Source: Ignelater luminosus
Taxonomy: Eukaryota; Arthropoda; Insecta; Coleoptera; Elateridae
DNA: 64,000 nt
NCBI GenBank assembly: GCA_011009095.1
Contig: VTPC01001060.1
Location: 1-64,000 of the forward strand
Direction: 5' to 3'
Each line of letters starts with the position of its first letter. Within the stretch, counting starts at the first letter, position 1. The notes beneath the pieces are model-generated. The model ran no database searches. It had not been told where the DNA came from and worked only from the letters and a program-made list of their open reading frames with translations. The position numbers and the translations under genes were made by a program. Below, piece after piece: positions 10,437 through 22,379 of this stretch.

Positions 10437-13211
10437 ATGTCACAAATAGTTAGAAAATTAATTAGCACAAATAATGCACCAAAACCTGTGGCACCATATA
10501 AGTAAGTAATTTCGAATTTTTATTCATTTATATTTTATTGAAATGTCATATATTGTCAATTACATGTACCTATTTTCCAATTTGTTTACAGCCAAGCCGT
10601 TCTTGTTGATAGAACTTTGTATGTTTCTGGTGTTTTGGGTTTAAATAAAGATACAATGAAGCTTGTCGAAGGAGGTGCTGCTGAGGAAGCACGTCAAGCA
10701 CTTAAGTCATTAGGATTTATTTTAGAAGCAGCTGGTTCTTCTTACGAGAAAGTTATTAAGAGTACAGTTTTATTAAAAGATATTCAAGATTTTGCTGCAG
10801 TTAACGATGTCTATAAGGAATGTAAGTAACATTAATTGAGTTTAATTAATTTAAAACATTAGTTGTTGGAAGTGTTATCTATCATACAATCTCTTTATTT
10901 ATAATTTAAATTATCTACGAAAAGTACTGCTATGTCCTTGATTATGTAATATAAGATCTTTTAAAAAGATATAAATTATATACATACAGGTTGTCTCAAA
11001 AAAGTAGGTATACATATTTCTATCATTATTTTAATGTTTTTGCTCACATACAATAGTATTAAAGTTTTATTAATAATAATGTGAATCGGCTTCAACTCTA
11101 AGCAACAGAGACTTCACTTATATATCCATTTTATCATTTGTTGATTTGGTAAAGACGGAAGCTTTATCGATAAGGTATGGTATGACAATAAAATATCAGA
11201 ATTACATAACATCTTAAATTAAGATACTGAATAGATAGATTAATAGTATATTATATAACGAGCATGTACTAGTGGCTATTATTTTCCACGAGGATGGCTT
11301 TTGGCTAGTGTTGCAATCATCCGGGTGTCAAGATAGCTATCACGAGTCAAATACGGTAGTTTATCTGCGACTGTTAAAGAAAAGCAAATTCAAGGGCGTT
11401 AAATAATGGGCTTGTTATTTAATAGTCGTAGATAAAGTTAATTTGTTTTTACTTGCTTGGGAAACAGCTGATATGATATTTATGGGTATTAAGACTTCTT
11501 CAGTAGGTTCAATATTTATTTAATTTTTCCAATAATTAAGTCAGATATTTAATTAGCAACTCTCTATTCTTAAAGTTATTAATTGCATAAATTAATAAAT
11601 TTTGGTTGTTACACCTCTAATCTAAATGTATAAAACGTCATTATTAGATAATCATTCTCTAAACATTCCTGACAGTCTTCAAAACGAAGTCTGTACTGTT
11701 GTTATGATAAGTAATACCAAGAATGTGTAATTTACGTATCCTACGATACTTAACTTAATTAATAATTTAATACCTACCTCAATTTTCTTTATTTCCTTTA
11801 AACTTTTCTGAATCAGTCTGTTTCAATTGACGCAATAACAAAACCAAAGAATTTCACGGCCCGAGTCGTTAATAAATTAACGTCTTTCGAGATTAGACCA
11901 TGTCATTGATGAAATATTTCGCTCCCTTTCATAAGGAGCTTTTTTTTAGAGAAGAAGAGCACGGTAATTCTACGAGTAAACCACGCTAGAGGCAAAACTC
12001 TTCCGACAAAAATGGAAAAGGTAAGGAGGGGTTAGTTGACTGTAGCGGTCGTTACGCAGACCGATTCCCAAATGGGCGAAAGTGGATACCCTGCATTGCG
12101 ATTGATATTGGGATGAGCATCAAACAATGTTGAAACTGTTGGATTTTAGTAAGGCGTTTGATACACTTAACCACAATATGCTTCTTGCTATATTGCATTA
12201 TATGAGGTTGGGGAAGGCTGCGGTTGAGTTCATCAATAGCTATCTAGACGGAAGAATTAAAAGAGTCAAGTGTCAAGGACGATGAGTATCACAGGGGGTC
12301 CCTCGAGCGTCTATACTTGGACCGCTGCTGTTTACAATATATACGAGTAGCTTTTGTAAACAAATTATAACGTGTAATATACAAACGTTCGCCGATGACA
12401 TTCAAATCTACCACTTCTTTAACTTTGTCGACTTTAACCAAGCTGTGAAAGATATAAACTCACATCTAGATATTATACTTCAGTTGTCCAATAAACATGC
12501 GCGAAATTAAACCCAATTTCACATTTTGCATATTGTACTACTGTTTATCATTTTTGTTTAGATGCTTCTCTGGAGTTTATTTACAGTATACCAAAGTTTC
12601 AACATAACTGTTTCTCACAAACTGTCTAATGTTGGTTGGCTCTCAAGGAAAAACAGACGGTACTTACAGTGTGCAACGTTCTTCCATAAATTAACACTTG
12701 AGAAACAGCCGGGTCACTTTAACACCCTGTATCTCGAAAACGGTGAGGGATTGAACAGATGTTAATGGAGTTTTTTATCTTAAAATAATACTCAGAAATC
12801 ATCTTCTGAAGTTTGTATAATACGTCATGATATACCCTGTATATCTTATGTCTTATCTCGTGTTGATGCTCGACAACGATAGATGACAAATAATTTGTTA
12901 AACAATAAATTTTATTTTATTTTTATTGTTTATTGAATTAATTGATTTCCATTTTACCTATATATTACTGTTTTTGAGACACCCTGTATAATTAAATTGT
13001 AATTACATCAAATATACTTTAATTACTTATTTTGTGAATGTTATAAATTAGTAGCTCTAGTTGATAATCGATATTTTCAGTTTTCACCCACAATTATCCA
13101 GCTAGAACTGCTTACGCGGTTGTTAATCTTCCATTAAATGCCAAGGTAGAAATAGAAGTAATTGCTCTTACTGGTGATGTTGTAACCGTTCCAGCGTCAT
13201 CTAAAATATAG
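10437..13211 (+). CDS. RidA: RidA / UK114 enamine-imine deaminase, isoform with proximal last exon
   Basis: Exons 10437-10501, 10592-10821 and 13081-13211 give a 141-aa protein starting MSQIVRKLISTNNAPKPVAP and then YNQAVLVDRTLYVSGVLG. Introns are GT-AG. The family hydrolyses reactive enamines/imines (such as 2-aminoacrylate products) released by PLP enzymes, acting as a trimer in cytosol or mitochondria. Visible family features are the APYNQAV start, LYVSGVLGLN, QALKSLGFILEAAGSS, KSTVLLKDIQDFAAVNDVY, the active-site arginine in YPARTAY and the KVEIEVIA glutamate in the last exon. This isoform ends GDVVTVPASSKI. Intron 2 is 2.26 kb and filled by transposon sequence. An AATAAA follows at 13228-13233. 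Confidence 0.9.
11855..12010 (-). mobile_element. Penelope-like element 3'-terminal fragment
   Basis: On the minus strand this stretch is homologous to the terminal part of the Penelope-like element at 60175-60365. Shared strings include TCTAGCGTGGTTTAC, TACCGTG followed by a T-rich run, ACGGTCTAATC versus ATGGTCTAATC, and a final GACTCG. No coding part of the element is present here. Confidence 0.55.
12127..12515 (+). pseudogene. LINE reverse transcriptase fragment
   Basis: The plus strand reads LLDFSKAFDTLNHNMLLAIL, later GVPRASILGPLLFTIYT and FADDIQIYHF, then AVKDINSHLD. These are the palm motifs of a non-LTR reverse transcriptase in order, with the catalytic DD in FADD. A stop lies before the GVP motif. 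Both ends of the enzyme are missing. It sits in RidA intron 2 in the same orientation as RidA. The clade looks CR1/Jockey-like, but that is a guess. Confidence 0.7.
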
Positions 13212-13227
13212 TTTTAAGAAATTAGCT

Positions 13228-13233
13228 AATAAA
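13228..13233 (+). promoter_or_regulatory. poly(A) signal for proximal RidA terminal exon
   Basis: AATAAA lies 17 bases after the TAG of the proximal last exon. It allows transcription to end before the distal exon. Confidence 0.5.
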
Positions 13234-13615
13234 TATGCCTTGCTTTTATGGATGATGTATGTCTAGATGTTATGATTATTATAGTGATAATTAAATAGAA
13301 ACTAATTTTTGCAAGTATTTCTATTAAAAACCTACCTTTTCCTCAACTTCCCCAATGTAATTAATAATAAGAATAAAATAATAGAAACCATAAGATAGTG
13401 AGCAAGAAATGATGACATCTTTATCATTTTTATTTCAAGACAAGAGAACTCAACAAATTACTTTTAATTTACGAAAGTCTCTGGCATTTTAATGACGTTA
13501 CAGTTAAAAGCTTAAATCTTAAAAAGGTTATTTTTGCAAATCCGCCCTTAATAAGAATGGTGTCAGAATGTAGGTTACATCCCCAGTTACATATAAAACA
13601 ATTTATTGTTTTCAG

Positions 13616-13731
13616 TTTTTACTCATGACTTCCCCGCCAGAACTGCTTTCCAAGCTGGTAGCCTCCCATTAAATGCCAAAGTTGAAATAGAAGTTATTGC
13701 AATTGTTGGTGATGTAAAAACAGTAGAATGA
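13616..13731 (+). CDS. RidA: RidA alternative terminal exon (distal)
   Basis: A second copy of the last RidA exon lies 404 bp downstream of the first. It has its own acceptor (TTGTTTTCAG ending 13615), the same phase, an open frame FFTHDFPARTAFQAGSLPLN followed by AKVEIEVIAIVGD, a TGA at 13729-13731 and an AATAAA at 13805-13810. Joined to exons 1 and 2 it gives a 136-aa RidA ending VKTVE. The active-site arginine and the VEIE glutamate are kept. Its FQAGSLP segment is nearer to the usual RidA pattern than YAVVNLP in the proximal copy. It is either a used alternative last exon or a recent duplicate; nothing in it is broken. Confidence 0.78.
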
Positions 13732-13804
13732 GGAGTATAATTTTAAGGATTCATAAATCATTATATTGTATTTTATAAAGTAATTTTAATGTAATTTATT
13801 TATT

Positions 13805-13810
13805 AATAAA
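13805..13810 (+). promoter_or_regulatory. poly(A) signal for distal RidA terminal exon
   Basis: AATAAAG lies 74 bases after the TGA of the distal last exon and is followed by a T/G-rich run, the usual downstream element. Confidence 0.5.
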
Positions 13811-14169
13811 GTCAATATTTTATTGTTTGTTTTTTAAATTTGCTTTCTCATCAAAAATACAAAGATAATTTTAAAGTGGAGAATATCAACTTAATTAAAA
13901 CTTTATAAAGATCGGTATTCAGTTGTCTTAGTTACCGAATGAATTAAACAAATACACAAAATCTGATGTAGTATTAATTACGCAAAATTTATTTTCTAAG
14001 ATAAGGCGATTCTGTTAAATAACACGAACTTAGACTTTCTATATAATTGAGCTGTTTCATTAAATAAATGATCTACGTCATTACTAATGAAAAGAACTGT
14101 AACGGCAGATCGATTGTTTTAGTTATAACTTATAATTTTATAGAATATTACATCAGTACGTTGTTTATC
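13811..14169. other. intergenic, nothing recognised
   Basis: AT-rich sequence downstream of the distal RidA exon. No coding or repeat structure was seen before the Gypsy-like remnant. Confidence 0.4.
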
Positions 14170-15900
14170 TGTGTTCAATGTTAATAAATAGAGTAGAAAA
14201 GACAAAATTTGTAGACCAACGAGTTTATATTGCCATGATCAATTACTATGGGAAGTTTGTCCCTAATCTTTCAAGTATTTTGGAACCCTTGTATAAATTA
14301 GTAAAGTCTGAGAGTAACAGTAAATATAAATGGAACCATAAATGTAAAAAATTATTTTTGAAAATAAAATTAGTCATTAGTTTAGCTCAGAGCATATTTT
14401 GACTTGTTTGCAATCCATGGGGCTTTGGCATAAAAGCAGTTTTGAGTCTCGTATATCCTGCTTCATCTGAAAGACCTATTAACCTTATTTCTAGGATACT
14501 GACAAAAACAAAATGTTAGGTTATTCTGTATAGGCTGTCAAAAAACTCTACCTATATTTAGTAGGCCAACACTTTACATTGTGTACAGATTACAAACCTT
14601 TGCTAGCTATTCTTGGAGAGAATAAAGAAGTTCCAAAAATGAGTGCTGACCGATAACAGCGCTATGGACAATATTTTTAAGCGAATTCAATTACATCTTC
14701 AAGCATGTCAATGGAAATTGAAGTATTGTTGCTGATAGTCTGTTGCCAATTAAAGAGGCCGAATAACACAACTGAAACAACGTCTCAAATGGGATGACGT
14801 AATCCGTAATTTTGAACTAATAATCTGTTGATTCTTTAGTGACTACAAGTGTTCAGAGTAGATTCTCTACGGTTTCCCAGAATTTCTAGTTCCTTTTCAG
14901 AATATCCAGACATTTAATATTATTATGAGAAGCCATATTAGTAATTCCCTGATTTTTATTTGCCAATTTACAATTTTGTGAATCTTTGCAGTTTTTCTGT
15001 AGGACCCTAAATTTGATTTGCAACTTAACAGCTTTGAAGATTTTGGCTGTACTTTTTCTACGATTAGCGTTGTGCCACGGATTATCTAAAGCAGAGCCGA
15101 CGTAGTAACGTGCAAATGAGGTAACTTCCCATGGGGGAAGAAGACAAGTGAAACTGGCATTAAAAGCACTATGCATCACTCTGTTTACCTCTCACAGACG
15201 CCTTAAGAAATCCTGTCATATAGGCGCCAGTAGCTTACATCCATCCCTGAATTGAACAATATGCAATCCAAATTTGAGGTAGCTAAACATATGTTTGGTA
15301 AAATTTATGTGGACCTCGTCGGACCAGTCAAAGGTTAAACTTGCTTCATCATAATTTATGTAGTATACTCCAAGTGACTCAAAGTGCACAAAGCAGAAAG
15401 AACCGATACAGAGGCTGCACTAGACAAATTGAGGAATTTGCTTTATCAAATATGATTTTTTTCGACAATTTGTTTTAAAAGAGTTTCAGCAGTTTTGTGA
15501 AATTAATTCGCACATCGTGACTATTCTGCAGTAAATGGTGTAGCAGAAAATGCAGTTAAATCCTTTAAAAAGCACAATAATTATACTCAATTATGAGCAA
15601 ATACCTATTTAGTATTTATTTTATTTTACTTTTTATTTTTATTTTTCAATCGCAATACACATAATTGTTGTACAAGAAAAATACCTTCAAAACTAATGTT
15701 AGGTGGGCCTGTTAAAGCAAGGTTGGATTTTCCAGAATGTTATTGAAGGTACGTTTGAGGTAGTAAATGTAGATAGCTAATGAGAAACGTAAAGATGAAA
15801 ATAACAAAGTATCATATTACTGTAAACGAGAGGAAGGGCAAAGATGAAAACAATGCTAAATTAGATTATAGTGCAGTAGTAGGGCCCAAAAATAAAAAAG
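14170..15900 (+). pseudogene. Ty3/Gypsy-like pol remnant (RT-RNase H to integrase)
   Basis: From 14178 the frame reads MINYYGKFVPNLSSILEPLY, the thumb/connection of Gypsy-type reverse transcriptase. It is followed by RNase H-like GFGIKAVLS and SSERPINLISRILTK, then HFTLCTDYKPLLAI-like sequence in another frame near 14570. Near 15290-15560 integrase core traces appear (KIYVDLVGPVKG, SAVNGVAENAVKSFKKH), then KIPSKLMLGGPVKARLDF near 15690. Many stops and frameshifts break it. In the parent element these would be the replication and integration enzymes. No LTRs were recognised. Confidence 0.65.
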
Positions 15901-17858
15901 TTGTGATAGAAGACAGTGCTAGTGTAACAGCAGTATTTTAGTTACCATATAAAGTGTATCAGTTTACAATGCCATTATGCTATGCTTATGTCTGGAAATG
16001 TGCTGGTTATTCTATGATCGATGTCAAAGTATTTTATCCAAATAATATCAAGACGATATTATTTATGAGATACTGCAGGTTTTACTCTACCATACAGGAT
16101 GTCTCAACGGTCTGTAATTGGAATATAGTGTGTAACGTAACCTTGCGTTACATATAATAAATTAACAAAATTTTTGAACAATTTAAAAAATAATACTTTA
16201 TAAAAATCTGTAAAGCACTGGCAAATAAATTTTCATATAATTCAAAATTCATAAAAAAGTTTAAGGAGAAACATTGAATTTTATCAAACACCAACACACT
16301 CGATATTCTTAATATGTTGAGAATAAAAAAAAAATATAAAATTTTGTATCAAATAAAATTTTAACAATTAATAAATATAAGATCAAAATTTTATCCATGA
16401 AGCAAATTAGTAAATTAAAAAATCTATTACGGTGAGTTACAACAGCCAATTACCAAAAAGAATATATCAGAAAAAGTTGAGCAAACTCTAAACAAAATTT
16501 TTAGTATAAAAATACTTAAAGTAAATCTGGACCAAACAACTGGAAACAAGAATTAAAAAATATATAAAACTTACCAAAAAAATATTCCCCACTACTGAAC
16601 AGATCTGTTCGGAGATTACAAAATTTCAATTCAAGTTCATTTTCTAATAAGCAATTTATATTTTGCCGGATTAAAAAAATTTAGTTAAACACCAAAAAAA
16701 TTTTGAAACAGGAAACAAAGCAACTTACACAACTCTATAGTGTTACTTATTTCAAAAAAAATTTTATAAAGAAAAAACCAAATAATATTACAAGTGCTTG
16801 GTATCGACAGTTATTCTTTATATGTTTTATTTCAATTTTAATTTTATTCGAGTTAGGCGCTGTTGAATACATATGTAAATTCATTAGGTGCAACTATGGA
16901 TCAAATCTTCATGTTCTAGTAATGTCTCAGAGACTTAGGTAAATGATCTTCAAGTTACCTGAGCAATAGCGGGCAACCCGTTGAATTAATGGAGACCAAT
17001 TGAACATCTGTTGCGAGAAAATTGTTTAAGTCCTTAAACTTAATTAGTCTGGATAACTACGGCTGCGATCCTGAAGGCTGTTCCCAAAAAGAAGCTGAAT
17101 ATGAAATTTAAAAAAACCCCTACCAACATCCACTGAGAAACACGAAGAGAAAGAACTTACCCCTTTTGTATTGGGCTTCGCACGAACTAATTTAATAAAT
17201 GTTGGAATTAATTATACCCTGCGTCCCGCTTGCTATACTACTAAATTGCAAAGTTTTAGGCCCTAATTGATTTCAAAGAAATAGGAGTTACAAAAACATA
17301 TAATCAACCTCTCAATGTGCTCTCCAAAAGTATGTAAAACAATGCCAGAACACACCGAAAGTACCGATTAACAAACGCATAGAACGGTAGCGAAAAGTGA
17401 CCGTTACAAGTGTCGTTATTTGTATTTGCAACGTAATATTTAGAATTGGTTATTGGAATTTTAACTTTTTATACAGAATGATTGAAAAAAACGAAATGTA
17501 GTTTTGTTCAATTTTTTAAAATGGGATGTTTTGTATATTTTGATATTTTATAATTTATAATTATTGCTAATTCCAAGAATATAACATTATGTGAGTATGT
17601 GTCCATAGATAGCAGTTTTGACGTTATTCTATTATTTGTTGTGAAATGATTATATCGAACTTCTCAACTGACCTTGGTATGGTCAAGTAACTTTAGTAAG
17701 GTAAAATCTTTCTCTTCAGAAATTATTACTGAGACTTTAACTATAAATCATGTATCTGCTGGACGATCAAAAAATGCATAAATGCTTGGTTTTGACCAGT
17801 GCAATGCTACATCACTATAATCAGCACTGAACGAGAAATAAGAAAATAGCAAAATATA
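15901..17858. other. AT-rich, no gene recognised
   Basis: Short ORFs here are AT-driven and resemble no family I know. A TACAGGATGTCTCAAC string near 16095 resembles the TIR motif seen elsewhere in the window, but no partner was found. Confidence 0.35.
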
Positions 17859-18041
17859 CTGGGTGTTTTATTTAAAGAAATCGAGCTCTATGTGTCATTA
17901 TTTAACGGAACACACCGTGTAGTCGGGAATAATTTTGAAGAATACAAACAATCGTTCTGTGTAACTTTTTCCGGTAACATCCTTTCATATTTCTACAAAT
18001 AATCACTCTATCTGCTAATTGTAGACTGTTGAAACACCCTG
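17859..18041. mobile_element. 183-bp MITE with CAGGGTGTTT-type ends
   Basis: Left end TACTGGGTGTTTTATT and inverted right end TTGAAACACCCTGTA face each other and are flanked by TA (17857-17858 and 18042-18043). The ends match the CAGGGTGT family also seen at the RidA intron insertion and at 19127-19256. Non-coding and non-autonomous. Confidence 0.5.
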
Positions 18042-18043
18042 TA

Positions 18044-19126
18044 TAATACAGAAATTAACATTTACATAGCTGAGACTGTATAGTGGAAATCGAGAAAATT
18101 AACTTCCAATCTGTGCGTAGTACAATGCTCGACGGCTGCTGATCTAACCAATCAAACCATCTGTGTCCAAGTTGAAGTTAGATCACTTTTATGATTATTC
18201 TGCTTTTGAATGTGACCTAGAGTTTTCAAGTCATTGCCATTAGGTCCTTAACCTCAACATTCAAAAAGTCTAATGAAACGAATCTTTATATTGACATGCA
18301 ACAGTGACACAAAATTGGTTGTGAGTACTACTTTTGCTCCAATAATAACTGCAACGCAGTTTTAATTAACTCCCACGCGTATGTAATACTATCAAAGAAA
18401 TCCCTAATGACAATTGATTAGTTAATACTCGCACACATTATGAGTTTACTTCTAATAAAAGTAGTCCACAAGTTTTCCCAATGATTGATTTCCCCTAGTT
18501 ATAAAAGCGATCACGCAACTTTCCCGCTGCATTATTCATTAACTTTTATCAAGTACTGTAGTGGAAATTATGAGCTAGCTGTAAAAATATTAGCTGGAGG
18601 TTAAACTTGACATAAAAACACGGACGTTCTACTTTTTTTTTCTGTAAAAACACACTTCCATGATAGGAATAGGAACAAAGTTGAATAAATTAAAGTTGTA
18701 AAAAGCACGGAATTGGATCATTTTTTATTACTAAAAGACTTAAATATAGATTTGGAAGGATCTAAAAATAAAATTGTCTTAGAAAAAGAAATGTTTTATT
18801 TATGTAAGTATAATATAAATTAAGATTACAGCGAAAAAGCAACTATTTATTAACTATTTCAAGCTAAATAGAAGAGCTGCTAAGTATCTTAGTAAATTAC
18901 AAAAATATAGTGGAAACAAGGCGGTTGCGTGATTTTACTTTTAATCACAGTTATTTGTTTATGTATATAAAAAGGCACAACCAAACATTGGTTTCTTCTT
19001 TCGTTGTTGTCAGGTTTATTTATTAATACAGATTAGCACATTTAGTATTTGTAGCGGTGAATATCTGGATGCTTTAGAGTGAAAAGTGCAAAGTAACATT
19101 ATTCTCATTACACTAAATATTATGTA
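18044..19126. other. non-coding, nothing recognised
   Basis: AT-rich sequence without a supported gene. It contains direct TGACCTAGAG-like and GTGATTTTAC-like strings but no clear repeat unit. Confidence 0.3.
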
Positions 19127-19256
19127 GGATGTCCAAATACTAATAGAATATAAGTAGATCATTCATTCTATTTTATTCTATATATTAGAAAAAATATTGT
19201 AACGAGTAAAAAACATTTTGTTTAGTCTTATGTTTTACTTGTATGTGGACACCCAG
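19127..19256. mobile_element. about 130-bp MITE
   Basis: Left end TAGGATGTCCAAATAC (19125 on) and right end GTATGTGGACACCCAGTA (to 19258) are inverted copies with a few mismatches, flanked by TA. The GGGTGTCC core relates it to the other CAGGGTGT-type ends in the window. Confidence 0.4.
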
Positions 19257-20784
19257 TATATCAATAAATAATTATTTGATGAAATTTGTTAACATGGAGG
19301 TAGAATGATTTTATATAAATTAACACTTATTCTGTAACAAAATATATCTTAAGTGCTACTTCTAGGCCATATATGTTTATATAGCTAACAAGATGTTATA
19401 ACTTTTATCAATTTTTGATATAATTTATTCATTTAATAGTGTGCTTCACTTCTCATCTACACACATCTTTTTTAAAACAATCTTTTTACAAATGTAACTG
19501 AATGAAATTCTCAATTATTTTGATCACAAATAAAAAGGACACCTAAGTACATATGTAGTTAAAAAGTAAGACACCCTGTACATTAAAGATCCGATTACAG
19601 TATACAGAATGTGATTAAAGATTATTTGAAATTAAGCTGTAGGTGGGAATTCTCAACATTTCTTATTTTTACACGGGATAACGACAGGAATAAAATGAAA
19701 GTGAGCATAGCAAATACAATGATGCTTGGAGTTTGAACCAAGACTGTAGTCATAAAAACTGCCTTTGCAGTATAATTGTCTGTAGGACTGACTGTCAGAT
19801 TCCAATGCATGACTTTATTTTTTTTGTTTGTCCAAAACAATAATTATCGTTTGATAGCTTAAACAAAACAAACATGAACTATACTGTCCGCAGAACAATT
19901 TTTTGAAAAAAGGTAAGTCGTGCTTCAAAACCGACATTTAATCTGGAGAAAAAAGTCTTGACATTATTATGGCAGGAAACAAAGCAAGTTTGCAAGTTTC
20001 TTGACTAGAAAGAACAGAATGACTTAAGTCTCACGCCTGTACCAGATTGACGTGAATTTGAACCTGGAATCTAAAGCATGGGGCAGTATGACCTATAGTT
20101 TAAAAAAATTGTTGCAGAAAACAAGAAAAAGCTAACGTATAAATGGGAAACAAAGAAAAAAGCTGGGAAGCTTCTACACAGACACAAAATTTTAGCTTTA
20201 CGTAAGCTACGATGCTTCGAGTCCATGCCTCATACGCTGAAATTGAAAAGCAATGAATTACAAAATTACAGTACATCACTGTTATAAATTTAATATTTGA
20301 TGCCACAGCACAGAATAAATTATTCCGTGATTACAGTATTCGCGCTTTCTAATTTTGTTTACCAATTGGCATGGCAGAACGACACGACGCGACATGCCAA
20401 GTTATCAGCTAGCGGCGTATGAGGCAACCGTATACTCTAGGAATCCTGTACGCAAGTCTAAGGCCACAAGCCTTTCTCATGTCAAATGTTGGTAAACTGT
20501 TTGGCAACCTAAAAACTGACAACTTGACAGTTGGTGCATCTAAAGCTTTGCTATAAAATACCAAATCTGATTGGATTTGATTTTCGGAGAAAAAAAGCTA
20601 AATGCAATTATGCTAGCTGCAATTATGGTAGCAGCTATAAGTTCAATTGGAAAATGAAAATGAAAAATCCACCAATGCAGTCATTTCAAGGAAAATATGT
20701 TTATCTGACAGTATTGGTGAGTGGTACAAATAGTCCAAGATGATCAAATGAGGATTTGTATCTTTGGTATAAAGAAAGAGTCCT
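19257..20784. other. non-coding, a further partial TIR-like motif
   Basis: No gene recognised. AAGACACCCTGTACATT near 19567 is another copy of the right-end motif but lacks a convincing left partner. Around 20360-20410 the sequence is GC-richer with GCATGGC...GACATGCC, of unknown meaning. Confidence 0.3.
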
Positions 20785-21030
20785 CTTCCCAATTCCACCA
20801 CACTCGCACATCTCTTGACCGGTGCTTATAAGGCATTAGATAATCAAGTTTCAAGTAGATGGATGCTAAACAACCCACGAAGATCTATAACGACTTATAA
20901 TGTTGCTGAAACCATTAGTAAAGCTTATTAGCAAAGTCTCACAATTAGAAATATCATAAAAGAATTTGTCGCCACAGGACTATGGTCTTTTATCAAAAAT
21001 ATTTTTGAAAAAGAAGAATCTGTCATGTTT
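20785..21030 (+). pseudogene. pogo/Tigger-like transposase C-terminal fragment
   Basis: From about 20815 the plus strand is open as LTGAYKALDNQVSSRWMLNN, then PRRSITTYNVAETISKAY, one stop, QSLTIRNIIKEFVATGLW and SFIKNIFEKEES. This is the region after the last catalytic residue of pogo-type DDE transposases: PLDVGxYKxL, the NNPGRxIT segment, the GFxxTGIxPFNxxIF block. The catalytic core upstream is not recognisable. The parent enzyme moves DNA at TA sites. Confidence 0.6.
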
Positions 21031-22379
21031 TATTGCAGCCTTTTTTCTTTCAAATTTCCCATTAGCTTTTCTACTAGAATCAGCTTCTGCACTTTTTACC
21101 TTCGCATTAGCATCGATTACAATAAACTATCTGCCATTTTAGCAATGTTGCAAAATAGCAACTCAGTGATGGCTTATTGCAATCGGTGGCTAGATTAGAT
21201 TGGAATTAATGTTGTAACTGTAGGGTATGTTTAACCTTTTTTTAGTTTTGACCCTGAAACTAACAATAACATTACAATTACAACACATTCCTTTTGCGTC
21301 AAGTAAACCATCTGTTCTACGGACACTCGATAGTTTTTCTGTAGTTTCATCGACATTTAATTCACCCAGCTTGTTTACTTCTTGTGATATCTCCGCAGTT
21401 AGTTTGTAGTTTATGCTTTTCCTAAAGCTCTACCAAGTAAAGGAGATCAAAAATGCTAGAAGGAAAAGACTAAGATATTAACTGGCACATCAGTCAGAGA
21501 AAGTTTCTGTTCAATGGAAAATGGAAGAAGCAGTATTGGTATTTCATTGAAAAGTTTGGAACAGATAGAAATAAAACCCTCTTTGTTGTTTAACACTTTC
21601 CAAAGAAGACTTTATTTTGATACAGCTTAAGGGAGAGAAAAAAAGAGTCATTCATGTAAAGTATTGTATCATAATGGTTTTTGGGATTACAGCCTCATGA
21701 AACTTTGTCTCCAATGATGACGAAGCTTCTTTCATCAATCTGAGCGTTTGCCCTGATGAAAAGCTTCCAACACAACAATGAGCAGGCAAGTCAAAATGGC
21801 AAGAATCCTAACTACGTTTTTCAGTTAACTTTAATTTAAATGTTTTGCCAATTTCTGATGTTTTTTTGTTATGGTCCATCCCAAATTACAAAATTCCAAT
21901 TTACAATTTTGATCAATTCTGTAAATCTTATTACCAGCTATAAAGAACATAACTATTATTTATTAATTTTTACTAAATGTATAGTTGATAGAAAAATAAG
22001 ATTTATATTCAGAAATGTGATATAAGTGAATTTTTCAAAAACCCATAGTCTAAGATACAATACCCTAACAACTGCATGAACAGGAAATAGAAAGGCTGTA
22101 TCTCATAAATACTACAACTACTTAGTTTCAGGATGATTACAGAGGCTGACAATAACATTTTTTTGCTGTTCTCAAAATAATTTATTGTTTTAGTTAGCCG
22201 TGACTGACAGATTTACTACGTGTCAAATTTCGTTTAATAATCTTACAGTAGTTTACAATTTTTAAAAAGTACTATCTGTGAAAAAATTTTAAGTACATGG
22301 AATTTTTAGTGTTGTGACGTTTTATAATTTTTTTTATTCTTTTCAACGACAGTTCCCTGTAAATATAAATTTATTTTAA
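21031..22379. other. non-coding, nothing recognised
   Basis: AT-rich sequence with scattered short ORFs on both strands. Nothing could be assigned to a family. Confidence 0.35.

Larger units (their letters stand above)
10987..12986. mobile_element. about 2-kb TIR-bounded insertion in RidA intron 2
   Basis: The left end TACAGGTTGTCTCAAAAA (10985 on) and the inverted right end, TTTTTGAGACACCCTGTA ending at 12988, match at all but one or two positions and are flanked by TA, as for Tc1/mariner-type elements. Inside lie pieces of two unrelated retroelements (a Penelope-like end and a LINE reverse transcriptase), so this is a composite built by nested insertion. No transposase of its own was recognised. 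Confidence 0.5.
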
